The notes under the pieces: generated by a model
Databases searched by the model: none
What the model was told of the DNA's origin: nothing
What the model saw: only the letters and a program-made list of their open reading frames with translations
Source: Trichobilharzia regenti
Lineage: Eukaryota; Platyhelminthes; Trematoda; Strigeidida; Schistosomatidae
Length of the DNA stretch: 64,000 nucleotides
Direction: 5' to 3'
Assembly (NCBI GenBank): GCA_944472135.2
Contig: OX235270.1
Span: forward strand, 44,020,352 to 44,084,351
Part shown: positions 21,501 to 31,978 of the stretch, piece by piece
Numbering within the stretch: position 1 is the stretch's first letter
Layout: each line of letters opens with the position of its first letter
Position numbers and translations under genes: made by a program

Positions 21501-23871
21501 TGAACCATAAGCTGGTATACAAAATGTTTCAGACAAATTAAATGCTTTAAATAATCTACACAAGAAACAATTAACAGATTTTAAATCAAACTCAAACCCG
21601 TCTGATAATGAAGAACCTTTCAAATGATAACCGTGGGAATTTGTGAAATCTACATACCGTGAGAGTATATATTTTGTTAAAATGTGAGACCAATTCATTC
21701 AAGCGAATTATAAATCTTGAACTGTTAATTCTAGTAATTTTTTTGAAATTTTGAGGTGTAAGTCTATACGTTTCTACAAACTTGGGTCGAATAAACGTCC
21801 AAGCTTGGTAACTTTCTATGGGATGACTAATGACTCAGACAACAGACCGATATTACCTATGGACTTCATTTTCCGAAACTGCGTGAACATTAGTAGGACG
21901 AGTATGGGGCGTAGAAACAATTTAACAAAACGTCAAAGAAGTTCCGTTTTCCAAATTGGCATCAATTTTAATAATTTAATACATAAAACTAGTGTTTCCT
22001 CAGTTTAAAATATAATGTAATAATACTGGACCGAATACACATTTTGTGAGCTCAACCTAATTTCAAAAACAATAACACTAACCATTCCATTTTCTGACCA
22101 CGATGCAGCCAGATAGCGGCCCTTCTGTCGTTTGGCCCGAACTCGGTTAACTGTACCGTGGTGCAAGATGGTTGCAGCTTCGACATCAGGTTGCGCATCC
22201 AAATCCTCCTCATCAGAATCACTTTCATCTTCGGAACTCGATTGACCTTCGTCCGTAGACTCCTGTACAAGTGAATAACAATCTTATAGTAAAAGGTATT
22301 ACTACGTATCTAGCAACAAGTGACCAAATACCTTCAAGTATTTATTCAAAGGTACTTGATTGGTTTCGAGTTTGATCACTGACTGGTATCAGCTAAACTG
22401 ATTGGTGGTGACGCTAAAAATCACGAACTGAGAAAAGTTGGAATTCATGGGCCGTTAGATGGTGAACAAGCTCACCTAGTAACATGAACATTCTCTGTAT
22501 GATCACCAGTGGGGTCATGGGTGCGTACTGGTGAAGAGCTCTGGATTAGGATGAGACAGCTGACCAGTGATCACTAGTTTTTGATGGTTTCCAGTCCGTG
22601 ATCAGACCTGAAACCAATTGAATGCCTAGCAAAGAGAATATAGTATTCGTGTGTACAGAAGGATCAAATAAAATGATTCTAAAATGCCTTCATCAAATCT
22701 TTCGTTTCTGTCTCCAAAAGCTTTTTATTTTTAGTAAAGAAAAAATTAAAAGCCTAAAGGTGCTTGTTGAAATTTTCCAAAATTAAAAGGCAGAAAGAAC
22801 TCAACAAAAACTTGTACTTCCATGCAGTTGGCAATTATCACCTAGTGTGGGCTATTTATACAACCTGCCATCCAATACCTCAGTAAGTACGGCCTTTTTG
22901 AAGCTGGACGCATAGTCTTGTGAGCCACAGCTAGTGTCATCAGCATTAGAATCAAAAAACAATGTTTAAGTAAACGTTTCACATTTTTATGGAGTTCTAC
23001 CATTCTTCAAAGCACTACGAATAAATCCAAGACAACAAACTAAATGAGAAATGTGCAGAGTTCACCACTACACCACCGTACTTCATGGTGAATAAACAAG
23101 AATTGAAAGCCATGAGTGGAACGCACAATAACAAATGTTACACGGAATCTAAATTCTTTTAGATAATCCACCTCAAAAATTAACTGCGGCTATACGGTAT
23201 ATCAAATTAAGCTTACCCAAGGTGGAGTACCTTTGCATATCTATTTAGAACATTATAAGTTCTCATATTAGACTCACGACAGACTCGCCGGGCACCAGAT
23301 TTTTCTTTTATATATGCCATTAATTATGCATTAGCACTAAGTTTCTGGTTTATTTTTTAAGAATGAGAACCTGAACTTTGGGTAATATTAACAACACTCA
23401 ATTGACAAAGAAAGGGTTAAACCAAGAAAACCTGAAAATCTGTCCACAGTATTTCTATCACATCACGTCAAAACGAAGGCTAACCTTTCTTTTGAATGGA
23501 ATCATATTGCACAGCTTCATAACGATCAGTTTGTTTTGACTACCTTGAGATGCCTGTGTTCCAGCTATCATACAAGCACTGTGAGCACCACCATTAACCT
23601 CAACGCGACGATCTGAACCCATATTATCAGTCAAAATATCGAAGCTAAGGCTGGAGTACTCCACTTCTAGCTCGAAAAACATTCTGTAGGCACTTTTGTC
23701 CATAATCAACTCTTCATCATCCTCAAGAGGCCGTGAACGACCTGGAATGTATACTTCATTTTTCACATGGCATTCATCAACTTCCATCATTTCATTTGAT
23801 GTGTCTCCATTTTCACTGTGATTTGAACTTGCTTCTGTAATCTGATCATCCTCCATATCACCAATGCTCAT
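15206..23871 (-). CDS. GRWD1: GRWD1/Rrb1 WD40 protein, complete gene of five exons
   Basis: Exons on - are 23485-23871, 22083-22262, 21179-21394, 18489-18836 and 15206-15520. They give 481 codons plus TGA, close to the ~450 residues usual for GRWD1. All four introns are GT-AG and phase 0. The product has the N-terminal YIPGRSRPLEDDEELIMD block, an acidic stretch, then WD repeats with VFIWDL, RVWDVR and TLKIWDLR, and ends in ELKEAHWHPQIPGL...NVFRTCNI. GRWD1/Rrb1 is a nucleolar chaperone of ribosomal protein L3 and also binds histones and MCM/CDT1 in animals (established for the family). The first ATG in the first exon was chosen; a GTG lies eight codons upstream in frame. The introns host SINE and RTE fragments. 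Confidence 0.92.
15545..15890 (+). repeat. Dispersed tRNA-like SINE repeat in GRWD1 intron 4
   Basis: Same family as 7414-7800. It has the block 'attcgaacccag', the tRNA-like segment ending 'gccactgggaaccg' and the following 'ttctaccaatt' word. It is antisense to GRWD1. Confidence 0.5.
16396..16588 (-). repeat. tRNA-headed SINE, copy 2, in GRWD1 intron 4
   Basis: Reverse complement of the element at 13411-13605. The head has GTGCGTCAGTGGCACAACG and B-box GGTTCGATCCC, the central word is GGGCTACCGATATCAT, and the A-rich tail lies at the low-coordinate end. The two copies differ by many point changes and a short insertion, so both look old. Confidence 0.65.
16685..17030 (+). mobile_element. 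RTE-like (SR2-like) retrotransposon 3' tail in GRWD1 intron 4
   Basis: The last ~350 bp of the element, antisense to GRWD1. It ends 'ccctatgttcctctaggaat' with an AATAATAA tail, matching the tails at 1450, 5277 and (reversed) 56231. Confidence 0.65.
17245..18373 (-). mobile_element. RTE-like retrotransposon, 5'-truncated, with 13-bp TSD
   Basis: Encodes GGVDLLPGDRLFDLEYADDIVLL (YADD box), KYGMCFAPSKCKVLLQDW, LYACETWPLRAEDVRRL and, after a T-rich interruption near 17735, the GWGPRDSSNRWLET end. It is flanked by the perfect direct repeat AGTTACTGGATTA (17232-17244 and 18374-18386), which marks the insertion ends, and it has a short AAAT-type 3' tail. It lies in GRWD1 intron 4 in the sense direction. 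Truncation at the RT core makes it inactive. The recombinant stretch around the homopolymer differs from related copies. Confidence 0.8.
18489..18836 (-). CDS. GRWD1: GRWD1 exon 4 (WD repeats)
   Basis: 116 codons, acceptor 'tttgatag', donor 'gatgtaagt'. Contains HTDSVEDIQWSPTEPTVF, SDRSLRVWDVR, a conserved DINVASWSH and GGDDGTLKIWDLR, the most typical WD40 blades of the protein. Confidence 0.93.
18837..20089 (-). other. GRWD1 intron 3, unassigned part
   Basis: Contains overlapping open frames at 18996-19238 (+) and 19166-19441 (-). The - frame reads like protein (LLDVQDAMIIASKVACPLGER), but I recognise no family and see no splice context, so it stays unassigned. It could be a remnant of an unrecognised repeat or pseudogene. 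Confidence 0.3.
20090..20870 (+). mobile_element. RTE-like retrotransposon RT 3' part, decayed, in GRWD1 intron 3
   Basis: Broken frames give YADNIAL (decayed YADD), ARAAFANLRHLWRRRHIRPTIKER, MLLYGCKA and a degenerate RCLRR..WYNTVSNIG segment, the order of the RT C-terminal domain also seen at 17245 and 10640. Many stops. It is antisense to GRWD1. Confidence 0.6.
21179..21394 (-). CDS. GRWD1: GRWD1 exon 3 (first WD repeats)
   Basis: 72 codons, acceptor 'cctttag', donor 'cgggtgagt'. Begins VFIWDLTRPLTAVND and includes TFKGHKTEGFALDWS and LVTGDCNGCIYHW, the first full blades and a highly conserved GRWD1 signature. Confidence 0.93.
21751..22008 (+). other. Possible remnant of a non-LTR ORF1, in GRWD1 intron 2
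   Basis: An 85-codon + strand frame begins MRCKSIRFYKLGSNKRPSLV, which resembles the RLG...RPLLV stretch of RNA-binding ORF1 proteins of CR1/RTE-type elements. Further broken coding-like sequence lies just upstream (21530-21640). Identification is tentative and it may be chance. Confidence 0.2.
22083..22262 (-). CDS. GRWD1: GRWD1 exon 2 (acidic linker)
   Basis: 60 codons between acceptor 'tgtacag' and donor 'atggttag'. Encodes the acidic stretch SSSEDESDSDEED typical of the family, then TVNRVRAKRQKGRYLAASWS, which begins the propeller. Confidence 0.9.
22340..22625 (-). repeat. SINE-like repeat remnant in GRWD1 intron 1
   Basis: Diverged relative of the dispersed repeat at 7414. It begins and ends with related words in opposite sense ('ttgattggtttcgag' and 'gaaaccaattgaatgcc'), making a loose inverted structure. 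Confidence 0.35.
22626..23484 (-). other. GRWD1 intron 1, unassigned part
   Basis: AT-rich, no recognised gene or repeat. Confidence 0.4.
23485..23871 (-). CDS. GRWD1: GRWD1 exon 1 (N-terminal)
   Basis: 129 codons from ATG at 23871 to donor 'aaaggttag'. Contains an acidic start (MEDDQITEASS), then YIPGRSRPLEDDEELIMDKSAY and LSFDILTDNMG, the histone-binding-type N-terminal block (CAF1C/H4-binding family), and AGTQASQGSQNKLIVMKL. Confidence 0.9.
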
Positions 23872-25084
23872 CGTGACATGTACTTGAAACACCACGTTCC
23901 TTCAAGGCCAGCAGCGTGAATAGTCCAACGTGATTACTGCGATAAAAGAACTTAGCAGATCTGCATTCTTAGGTCTAGTTCCGGCGTTTGAAGATTAATT
24001 TCGCCTTTTGATTCTCCATAAGGTTCTCTCGGATATTATGATTTGAAGTATTATTAGGATTTCGATACAACAATATTTTTTGGTTTTTACTTTAATGAAT
24101 AGATTCGATCAAGTCTTAAGATTTAACTCTAATTCACTTCAGAAACTGTTTGACCTCAAAGCAAGGCGTTTTCTCCATTCGTAGCATTGCAACAGCAAGT
24201 ATGTGGACTACTTAGTGAACTGCAGTATTCCGAAGGTCGATAGCCGATTACAGTGAGAAGCTATTTTTGTTGTAATCCTTACGAAATTTGTGATAGTCTA
24301 TTGTCTTTTCTTCGCCGTTGATTGACTGTATGAATTTGGAGTTTCCTGATGAAATCTTTCATTTAACTTTGGTTTAGTGAAATATTTTGACTCTTAAAGT
24401 AAATGGGTTCTCTATAAATGCGTAGGTGTCTCCTCTCACCTTTTCACAACGCAGCTACTTTGACACCACACCCCACTGATAGATTCGCACATGCTTCGTC
24501 GCCCATGATCAACTTCTCAAGCTGGACAGGATCTAATAACATCCCGTCTTTAGTTGCAATAAAATCATTTTGAAAGAAAAGTCAGCAAGGCATTTTCCAG
24601 GAGAAGTTCAGAATGTATCTCGTGCGGTAAAATTAAGTGTAGCATTCCTGGCTCGATGATTTCTATTGTGGCAAAAAGCAACTTCTAACACCGTGAAAGC
24701 CCCTGCTTTCGTCCCCCTCAATGAGTTTTGTGTTTGGATTAATCAGAAGTCTACTGTTCAACTTAGATGAGGCATTTATTAGACGCGTATAGTAATAAAA
24801 ATTTATTCTGCCCACATTCTTCGAAAGTTTATCAGCTATTTTGCATTTTGCCTTCAGTCAGATTTAACTTTAGTAATTCTTATTTGACAACCGATTCTGT
24901 GTAGGCTTGTACTATGTCCTATGTTCACAGACAGAACTATGAGTAATGCAGAGATCGTTAGTACGTTGTGACGCTTTAAACTGGTGTGCGAGTCTACATA
25001 GACGTGTTTTGAAGATAGTTACGTGGCTAGCGTATTCGCACTTGGTAAACTTCTTTAATCAGACTGAGCGAGCGCATCAAGGTG
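23872..25084. other. Upstream region of GRWD1, nothing recognised
   Basis: Presumably contains the GRWD1 promoter and 5' UTR. I see no clear promoter element and no divergent gene. Short + frames (24094, 24509) lack support. Confidence 0.4.
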
Positions 25085-25560
25085 TGACACAATAGACATT
25101 ACAGTCCTAGTTTGTGACTCTTCATTAGCACGCACCCACCGGGGTTCGAACGAAGGACCATCTGATTACAAGGCCGGCTAGCTCGTTGGCTATTAAGCCA
25201 CTGGGACCCATTCTAGTGGCCCGTGAATTCTAACATAGCGCAACCACTTTACAATATCTTCATTGATGAGTTACTGCCTCACATTCAACTTGCTGCACCA
25301 TTCTGGTCACTGCTTAACCACTAGAACCCTAGGTTAACTGCCTAAATAGGGCCAGTTGCCAGTGAGCCATTAGATCGAATCCCAGTGGCTGAATGGCCTA
25401 CTAGCTCGCCTTGTATTCAAAAGATCCTTGGTTCGAGACCTGGTGGCGGTTGCGAGCTGCTGAAGAGGACAAAATAGCTGTGCAGTACCCTTAGAAATTC
25501 CAATGGTTCTCTGAATGATGTCAACCGATGATTAAGCCCTCGAACCACCTACAAGGCCAA
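25085..25560. repeat. Dispersed tRNA-like SINE repeats, head to head
   Basis: A reverse-oriented tRNA-like segment (25130-25225, 'ggggttcgaacg' with 'gccactgggacc') is followed by a forward one (25370-25450, TGGCTGAATGGCCTACTAG). This is the same layout as at 7938-8115. Confidence 0.45.
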
Positions 25561-27478
25561 TACTTGCAAATTAGTAATGCACAACAAATCAGGGAAGGAT
25601 TTCAGAGGTTATGGTGGGCGGTGTACTGTATGATACCTCATGTAGTGAAATAGTGGAAAAGGATTAAAAATTTGACAAACATACGTGCATGAAAACATCA
25701 CTGTTTTCTACGTATGTGCATACATGTATACGATTGGACACCAAAAAGAATTAAGGTGCCGTAAAAAATTTCTTCTCTAAAGTCTGTTTTATGTCGGACG
25801 AGGACTACCAATTTAATAGGAGCATTCGGAGTCTTGTCTCAATAAGTGAGTTTCTGGTCAAATTGGTGGCGCAACTACGAAAGACAAGATCTTTGACTTG
25901 CCGAATATTTCAGGGTGGGAACTGGAAGCAAGCGAAATGAAACTGGTTTCGTAATGGAATAGCAACGTGACAGTCACTTTTACTTTCCCAGCTTACGCAT
26001 GAGAACAGAAGATGACGGCACAAATGCGATCTTGATATCCCATAGTGCTGCACAGACCCAAAGTGAATTAAAATATACCAGACGCTCCAGTGAAATACAA
26101 ACAGGAATTGATCAAGGTACTGTTCAAGAGGGTATTGGCAGTTTTCTATGGACACGATCTGCATGAGTAGATGCAGTTTCCTGAAAAGATTCTCTTTGCA
26201 AAGAGGAATTCTCAAAATTTAACAAGTTTATACGAGAGAAATTGAGACGGCTAAGAAATACTCGAGACTAGGTGACTATTTGATTTCCAAAGGCAAAGGT
26301 GTATAAGAGAAGATTAGCGGTTGCACTTACCAGAACCCACTCGCAGATAACCTTTGCTTTTCACAGCAGTAGCTTTGCTTTTTTCATTTAATCTAGTGTT
26401 ATGAAGAGATGGAAAAATAATCAAATCACTCCTAAGTTGTCTTTTGGTATATAATTTTTCTCCTTTATTTTCTGCGCTTCGGTTACCGAAACTTCACGGA
26501 AAGCTTTATAGCGGGTGACTTGAGAGAACTTCCGAATTCTTAATACTGTATCTTGAGAGATCAGAAACCGGTCTCTGGACATGCAGTGCCCCATACGGCT
26601 GTACAGAATCCAACGTTGGAGAGCACTTGTAGCTACGAGACCACTTGCAGACTACACCGGAAAATCTCTTCGGTTTTTACTCACCTCACTTATTGAATAC
26701 GTGAAGTCATTCGACTCATGAACGGAAAGAGAAATAGGGATATTGGCAGAACCATTTTCAAGATAAATTAGTCTCAGAATTCACAGGATATGACCACCTT
26801 GCTCTAGGACTTCAATTTTCCCAGCCTTTTAATTACTTGCGTTTCATTTCAGATTCTTGGTTCTTGTTTTTCTGATTTGTTACCTTCAAGTAGTCAAAAA
26901 TCGCATCGATTCATGTCCGAGACACTGCCCGAATAAGAGTAAGCCTGCAGATGTTGTTGGAATTATATTTTACAAACAAGCTGAAAAATAAGCGAAGCAG
27001 GGAAACGCAGTCAAATACGCGGAAAAGCATTTATCATTCAGGACTGCTTAACAAAGAAAGGGAAATCGACAGATGACGAAGAAGGCATAATTCCTACTAG
27101 CCTCTTAGTCTAGCCTCACGTACTTTTCCATTTTAGGCTAAATGACTCCGACTTCTACCCTGGTGTAAATCAAAAAACGTATTGTATGATTGCTCCGTGT
27201 GATATAGAAGAGGTGCCGAGGGAGTGGTCAGCCAGTAACATCGGTTGCCATCACGCGACAGCTTACACAATTCATGATCAACTGTTGTAAGAGGTGCAGG
27301 AAGGAGTACACTGTTGTGCATCGGCACCACGAAATCAATGATGACAGCAAATTTTTAGGCTGCTTCGCGATTTAGATTATGTTTTCCGGAAACGTGGGGA
27401 AGACTTACTCCAAGATGGACGGGAAAGACTGCGCGAGAACTTCCAGCAATGGGCTGCTTCCCAAGACTACACACCAGT
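25561..27478. other. Unassigned, possibly decayed retroelement
   Basis: No intact frame. It immediately precedes a BEL-type LTR fragment on + (27479), so it may be the decayed 3' half of an older BEL element, but I could not find pol motifs to support this. Confidence 0.25.
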
Positions 27479-27600
27479 TGTCAACGTAGTTGAAGATTGA
27501 ACGATCAATTCATGGTTGTTTGGTCAAAACCAACTCCTCCATATTTTTCGCGGGAGTCATCAATACGGCATTCATCGCCTCATCGCAGCCTGTAGACGGC
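27479..27600 (+). repeat. BEL/Pao LTR fragment, + orientation
   Basis: Begins TGTCAAC and shares 'gttgaagattgaacgatcaa' and 'catcaatacggcattcatcg' with the reverse complement of the LTRs at 27850, 31268 and elsewhere. It diverges after about 110 bp. It is opposite in orientation to the full element just downstream. Confidence 0.6.
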
Positions 27601-27658
27601 CGTAGGTCATTTGATCAGCTGATGGATACTGGCTTTATTTATTGAAAAAACCTCAAGG

Positions 27659-27834
27659 TTACGTAATTTTTTGTTGTTTCACACACTCCTGCACTTGTAT
27701 TCTTGCTAAAAGTTGATGTAATACGACGTTTTTAGCATCAGCAGCAAATGATGGTGTCCCTATCTGGCCGTAATTTACGGCCAATTTACAAATTGTTGAA
27801 ATAAGTACTTTTCCGTTCGGAAAATGTCGAATTA
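27659..27834 (-). CDS. Candidate terminal exon of an unidentified - strand gene
   Basis: Acceptor 'tttcttctag' precedes 58 codons ending in TAA (27659-27661). The product includes GKVLISTICKLAVNYGQIG and VLHQLLARIQVQECVK, helical and protein-like, with no family that I recognise. The BEL element at 27850 is inserted just upstream of the acceptor, so any upstream exons lie on the far side of the insertion cluster. It could also be part of an unrecognised old repeat. Confidence 0.3.
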
Positions 27835-27849
27835 CTAGAAGAAACATGT

Positions 27850-28208
27850 TGTCAGTCACGTCTCGTAAACCGTTAGTGCCCAGCTCTTGCTACGCTCGGG
27901 CTCACGCTGTTCCTTGAAGATTTTCAGAAACGCTTAGTAATAACGGACGCAAAAACCAAAACACCGATTGGCCGCTTGGGAATTCTTTATTGTAACACCA
28001 ACATATAAAAAATATTTCTACTAAGGTCTGTGAACAAATATTACAATAATGAATCACAAGATTACTTCTGATGGTTTACTGCTGACTTCTTTCTGAACAG
28101 CGACCGATGAGACGATGACTGTCGTATTGATGCCTCCGCGAAAATTGGGGAAGTTGATTTTAAGCAAACAACCAAGAATTGATCGTTCAATCTTCAACTC
28201 CATTGACA
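27850..28208 (-). repeat. BEL 3' LTR, copy 1
   Basis: 359 bp, TG...CA on - strand. Contains the AATAAAG polyadenylation-type word. Preceded on - by the polypurine-like GCCGGGGAG at the internal boundary. Confidence 0.85.
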
Positions 28209-29166
28209 CTCCCCGGCAAAAAAGGGATCCAACCCTTTTTTCCTTCACGACCAATGCACGTTGACTTGGATACCATTGCGAGAACCTGGGTCACACGGAC
28301 AGAGCTGAAATGGAAAACAAACAGAAAAGCCAACACACCACAAGCATACACTCAGCACAATCTCACACATCGCTGACGACCTGCGCCTCCAGATAAAGGC
28401 CTCCTCTTGACATCTTGCAACACAATCGCCACTTGCTAGAATGACTCTTGCAGAATGCAACGTGACCATAGCACCAACCCATGATACTCTACGCACATCC
28501 TCTTATCTACTCACTACCAATTACCACTGCAATCGCTTGTCACTCATTCTGCCTCAGTTCTAGTAGCGGTGATGCATGCAAGCCTCAGTCGTTTACACTC
28601 TTTCTCTTCGGCGTGTCGGACCGCAGCTAACAATTATCTCCGTATGCATTTCATTCTCAGCAATAGCCTAGCCTCCCCGGCGTATACGACCCATCTGCTG
28701 TCCTTAACATCAATCAATTCATTCACGGATGTAGAAGACTCGAAACAACTTCAGAAGTAAGCACGACGAAAATTTTAACAAAATTTTGCAATAAAAACAA
28801 GGTACGAAAACAACGAGTAAACACAATGAATCCAACACCACCAATTGATATGACACACCACACATATATACAAACTGTACACAAAAACTCGCGGATCATG
28901 TCTTGATGGAATTCCTTTGAAGAACTCTAGGACTTACAGCAGTACGCCTACATTCCTTCTCAGGTTGATGATCCAAGTGGAAGTCGTCCGGACACAAACA
29001 GAATTACCAACAGCTAGATGGCAGATGATATCAATTCAGTATATGCAATATGAACATATGTACAAAATCACACACCGAGCACATTGGACTGCTCATTGAT
29101 GCGCTACCCTTTGAAGAACTGTAGGACTTACAGCAGTACGCCTACAACCCTTCTCAGGTTGACGCT
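28209..29166 (-). other. 3' non-coding interior of BEL copy 1
   Basis: Follows the Gag-like frame. No pol motif on - strand. Short + strand frames here recur in the second copy at 61137-61718 simply because the sequence is shared. Confidence 0.5.
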
Positions 29167-31122
29167 CTAGGTTGGAAAATCGTTGCAGAGTTCATTTGCA
29201 AACTTCCTTCTATGAGCTATATCCTCAAATCTGAACGGCAACACGCCCATGTCATTGTATCGTAGAATATAGATGATGAACAAACACACGACGTATCTGG
29301 TCAACCAAGTATAGAAACAGAGTAATTTACCCCAAAGACAATAACATTGAAAAAGTAACTTGAAACTAGAAATGCCTTGGTTCATGCAAGTCAATTTAAC
29401 AATTACTCTCTCGTTTACACTTGGCTTATTCTCACTAAACTGAGCAATATCTTTCGTCTTTTCAAACGCACCAATACTATCATAGTCATTGCATAAGGCA
29501 CGTGAGTTCATGGACGTCCATTTCATTGTGGATAAAAACACCAACGATGACTGAGTGACACAATGTGATTAACTTAGCAGTGGATCAGAAACTGTTCATT
29601 TTCGGCTTTCAGATAGTTGTCTAACTGCAACATTACCACCACTGCTGTCTTTCACTACTAGTTCGGGTTTAGCACTATCATCTGATGATAGGTGGGCTAC
29701 ACACTGATCAATTACACTGACGGTCTGACAAGTATGCACACCTTCTGGAACTGCATCTGCGTTCAATTCTACTTCACGTTGTAGTTGTACAGAACCTTTA
29801 TTTAACTTAGCAGTAGTAGGCATATCCCTCATCTCATCATGATCAACCAAAGAAAAATCTGCACTATCATGATCATTATCACAAATATTCACTTTACCGT
29901 CAACTTCATCATTTTCAAACTCTTTAATAACAGAAGTAAACAATTTCGGTTCCTCCTCACAAACCATTAAAGGTTTTGTATCTTCACTCTGACTAGTTAT
30001 ACTTTGTAAACTTGTAGGGTCAGAACTGCACTCTGAAGCAGCAACTCTATTCTGTGACACTCTATTCAACAATGGTTTACCAGTTGCAACTACAGATTTC
30101 TTCAACGCACCATTATCGTCACACAATTCGGAGTCAGGCCTGGACTTTACATTTAGCTTATCACTGAACCTCCTCACTGGTTCACAGTTCACTTCTGTAT
30201 GCACCTCTTGCAAACGTGTAAAACACAACCGTCTTTGTCTTGCATCATGTAACTTATCTTTTGAGGATGTACTACGAAACCTGTTACACTCACTAGGTCT
30301 GTATGCAATCATAGACATCGTGGAGCCTTCTCGATATCCACCTCTCTGAGGCCCTTTCGTCATCAATGATTGCATTTTACCCTCAGACTGCTCTATTCTG
30401 GGGGTGAGATTCAATATACTGGCAAACTTGCTCATAGATTGATTGACACTATCTTTTACTAGTTTCGGGATATCATCAAACTTTGGCTCGATACCCTCAT
30501 CCTCCATACGGGAGCTTATCTTCACCCACTTCCTTTGCAGTCGAGTAGGTAGGCGTCTTGCTATCACTTCTAGTATAAAACTCGAGTTGAGGTCACTCAT
30601 GTAATTCATCGAAATCAAGGTATTCTTATAAGTCATCAGATTATCCAAAAACTCAGTAAGTGCCTTGGAGTCATCTTGTAGTTGACTGCCGTTACCTTTG
30701 GCAGCTTCGAATACGTTACTTACAATCATCGAAGGTCTTCCAAACCTTTGACGTAATATGCTCATAGCCTCGTAGTAGCCCTCTTTTGGCTTCATAAACT
30801 TACAGCACTGTATAGCTCTTGCAGCATCTCCAGTGCAATATCTCATCAAATACATTAACTTCAATTCATCACTTAATAGAAAACTACTCAACATGATCTC
30901 AAACTTCTTTACAAATTGTAAATAATCAGCTGGGTTTCCATCAAAACACCGTGGTTCAAATTTAGGGAGTTTGATGTTCCTATTATCCCTGAACGGCGAA
31001 ACAGTAACATCAACCATGTCATGCTTAACATCAGACACATCGTTACAATCAACAGACAAGTCACCATGACTTACTTTCCTGTTTGCATCCAAGACACTCT
31101 GTCCCTTCTTTGACCCAGGCAT
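29167..31122 (-). pseudogene. Gag-like protein of BEL element, copy 1, two in-frame stops
   Basis: ATG at 31122 opens a 508-codon frame to TGA (29596-29598). After a second stop TAA (29569-29571) the same frame runs on to 29167. Total length is 1956 nt, exactly equal to the frame in copy 2 (61931-63886). Residues ~50-230 are a DUF1759/BEL-type Gag core (KLPKFEPRCFDGNPADYLQF, GDAARAIQCCKF, ILRQRFGRP). Near residue 315, CFTRLQEVHTEVNC has the exact spacing of a CCHC knuckle but with Arg for the second Cys. The tail beyond the stops is hydrophobic (LCFYTWLTRYVVCLFIIYIL), a likely membrane segment. Confidence 0.75.
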
Positions 31123-31978
31123 TTTTGAACTTGACCCAATTCCAAAACAGTTCCAGATATTGCTTGTTCAAAGAGGACTTGACCGGCACCAGGAAAGATG
31201 AACGGCGGCTATCCAAACTTTCACCAACTGTTTGAATCCACCAGAATCTGTTTCTATCATCAGAAACTATCAGTCACGTCTCGTAAACCGTTAATGCCCA
31301 GCTCTTGCTACGCTCGGGCTCACGCTGTTCCTTGAAGATTTTCAGAAACGCTTAGTAATAACGGACGCAAAAACCAAAACACCGATTGGCCGCTTGGGAA
31401 TTCTTTATTGTAACACCAACATATAAAAAATATTTCTACTAAGGTCTGTGAACAAATATTACAATAATGAATCACAAGATTACTTCTGATGGTTTACTGC
31501 TGACTTCTTTCTGAACAGCGACCGATGAGACGATGACTGTCGTATTGATGCCTCCGCGAAAATTGGGGAAGTTGATTTTGAGCAAACAACCAAGAATTGA
31601 TCGTTCAATCTTCAACTCCATTGACACATGTCATGATGACTTTTAGTCATGTTTTTTAGCAGTTCAAAGGATTATACATAGACAGGATGAGGCAGACTAG
31701 TTAGTTTTGTTAGTGATTTTCACTTACTTTATTGTGTACCTTAGGTGATGGTTTCAAAGGTCCTTCACAATTATTTATTTAAAGAAAATCTACAGAAACA
31801 CTCAGGAATTATTCTCACATGTTATTTGCTTTTTATACTGCACAGATTTGGTTTCTACAGGCAGATGCAATGTCCATATTTTCTGCTCGAAAAATATCGC
31901 ATAACATAAGCATACACAATATAACGCGTTATTTAGTATTTTCTATCACTTAAATTTTGTATTTATAATGGTTACAAT
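30316..31978. repeat. Duplicated block D, copy 1 (gag start, LTR, host flank)
   Basis: 1663 bp, matching 43497-45159 and 51556-53218 without length change. It joins the rest of BEL copy 1 without interruption on the left and the CR1-A 3' tail on the right. Confidence 0.85.
31268..31626 (-). repeat. BEL 5' LTR, copy 1
   Basis: 359 bp. Its inner end reads TATCAG in place of TGTCAG on +, a change shared with the duplicated LTRs at 44449 and 52508. TSD CATGT follows at 31627. Confidence 0.85.

Larger units (their letters stand above)
27850..31626 (-). mobile_element. Gag-only BEL/Pao-type LTR retrotransposon, complete (copy 1)
   Basis: Two 359-bp LTRs (27850-28208 and 31268-31626) face the same way and read TGTCAATGG to CTGACA on the - strand. 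They differ at about three positions by eye. The element is flanked by a 5-bp direct repeat CATGT (27845-27849 and 31627-31631). A purine-rich GGGGAG precedes the 3' LTR. The 3.06-kb interior codes only for a Gag-like protein, with no protease, RT, RNase H or integrase in any frame, so it must depend on pol from an autonomous relative. Its 5' part is repeated at 43497 and 51556, and a second copy starts at 60800. Confidence 0.85.

Noticed and set aside
28000..31600. CRISPR-like or prokaryotic repeat array because of repeated blocks
   Set aside because: Repeats are LTRs and duplicated retroelement segments of a eukaryotic genome; no short regularly spaced repeats seen.
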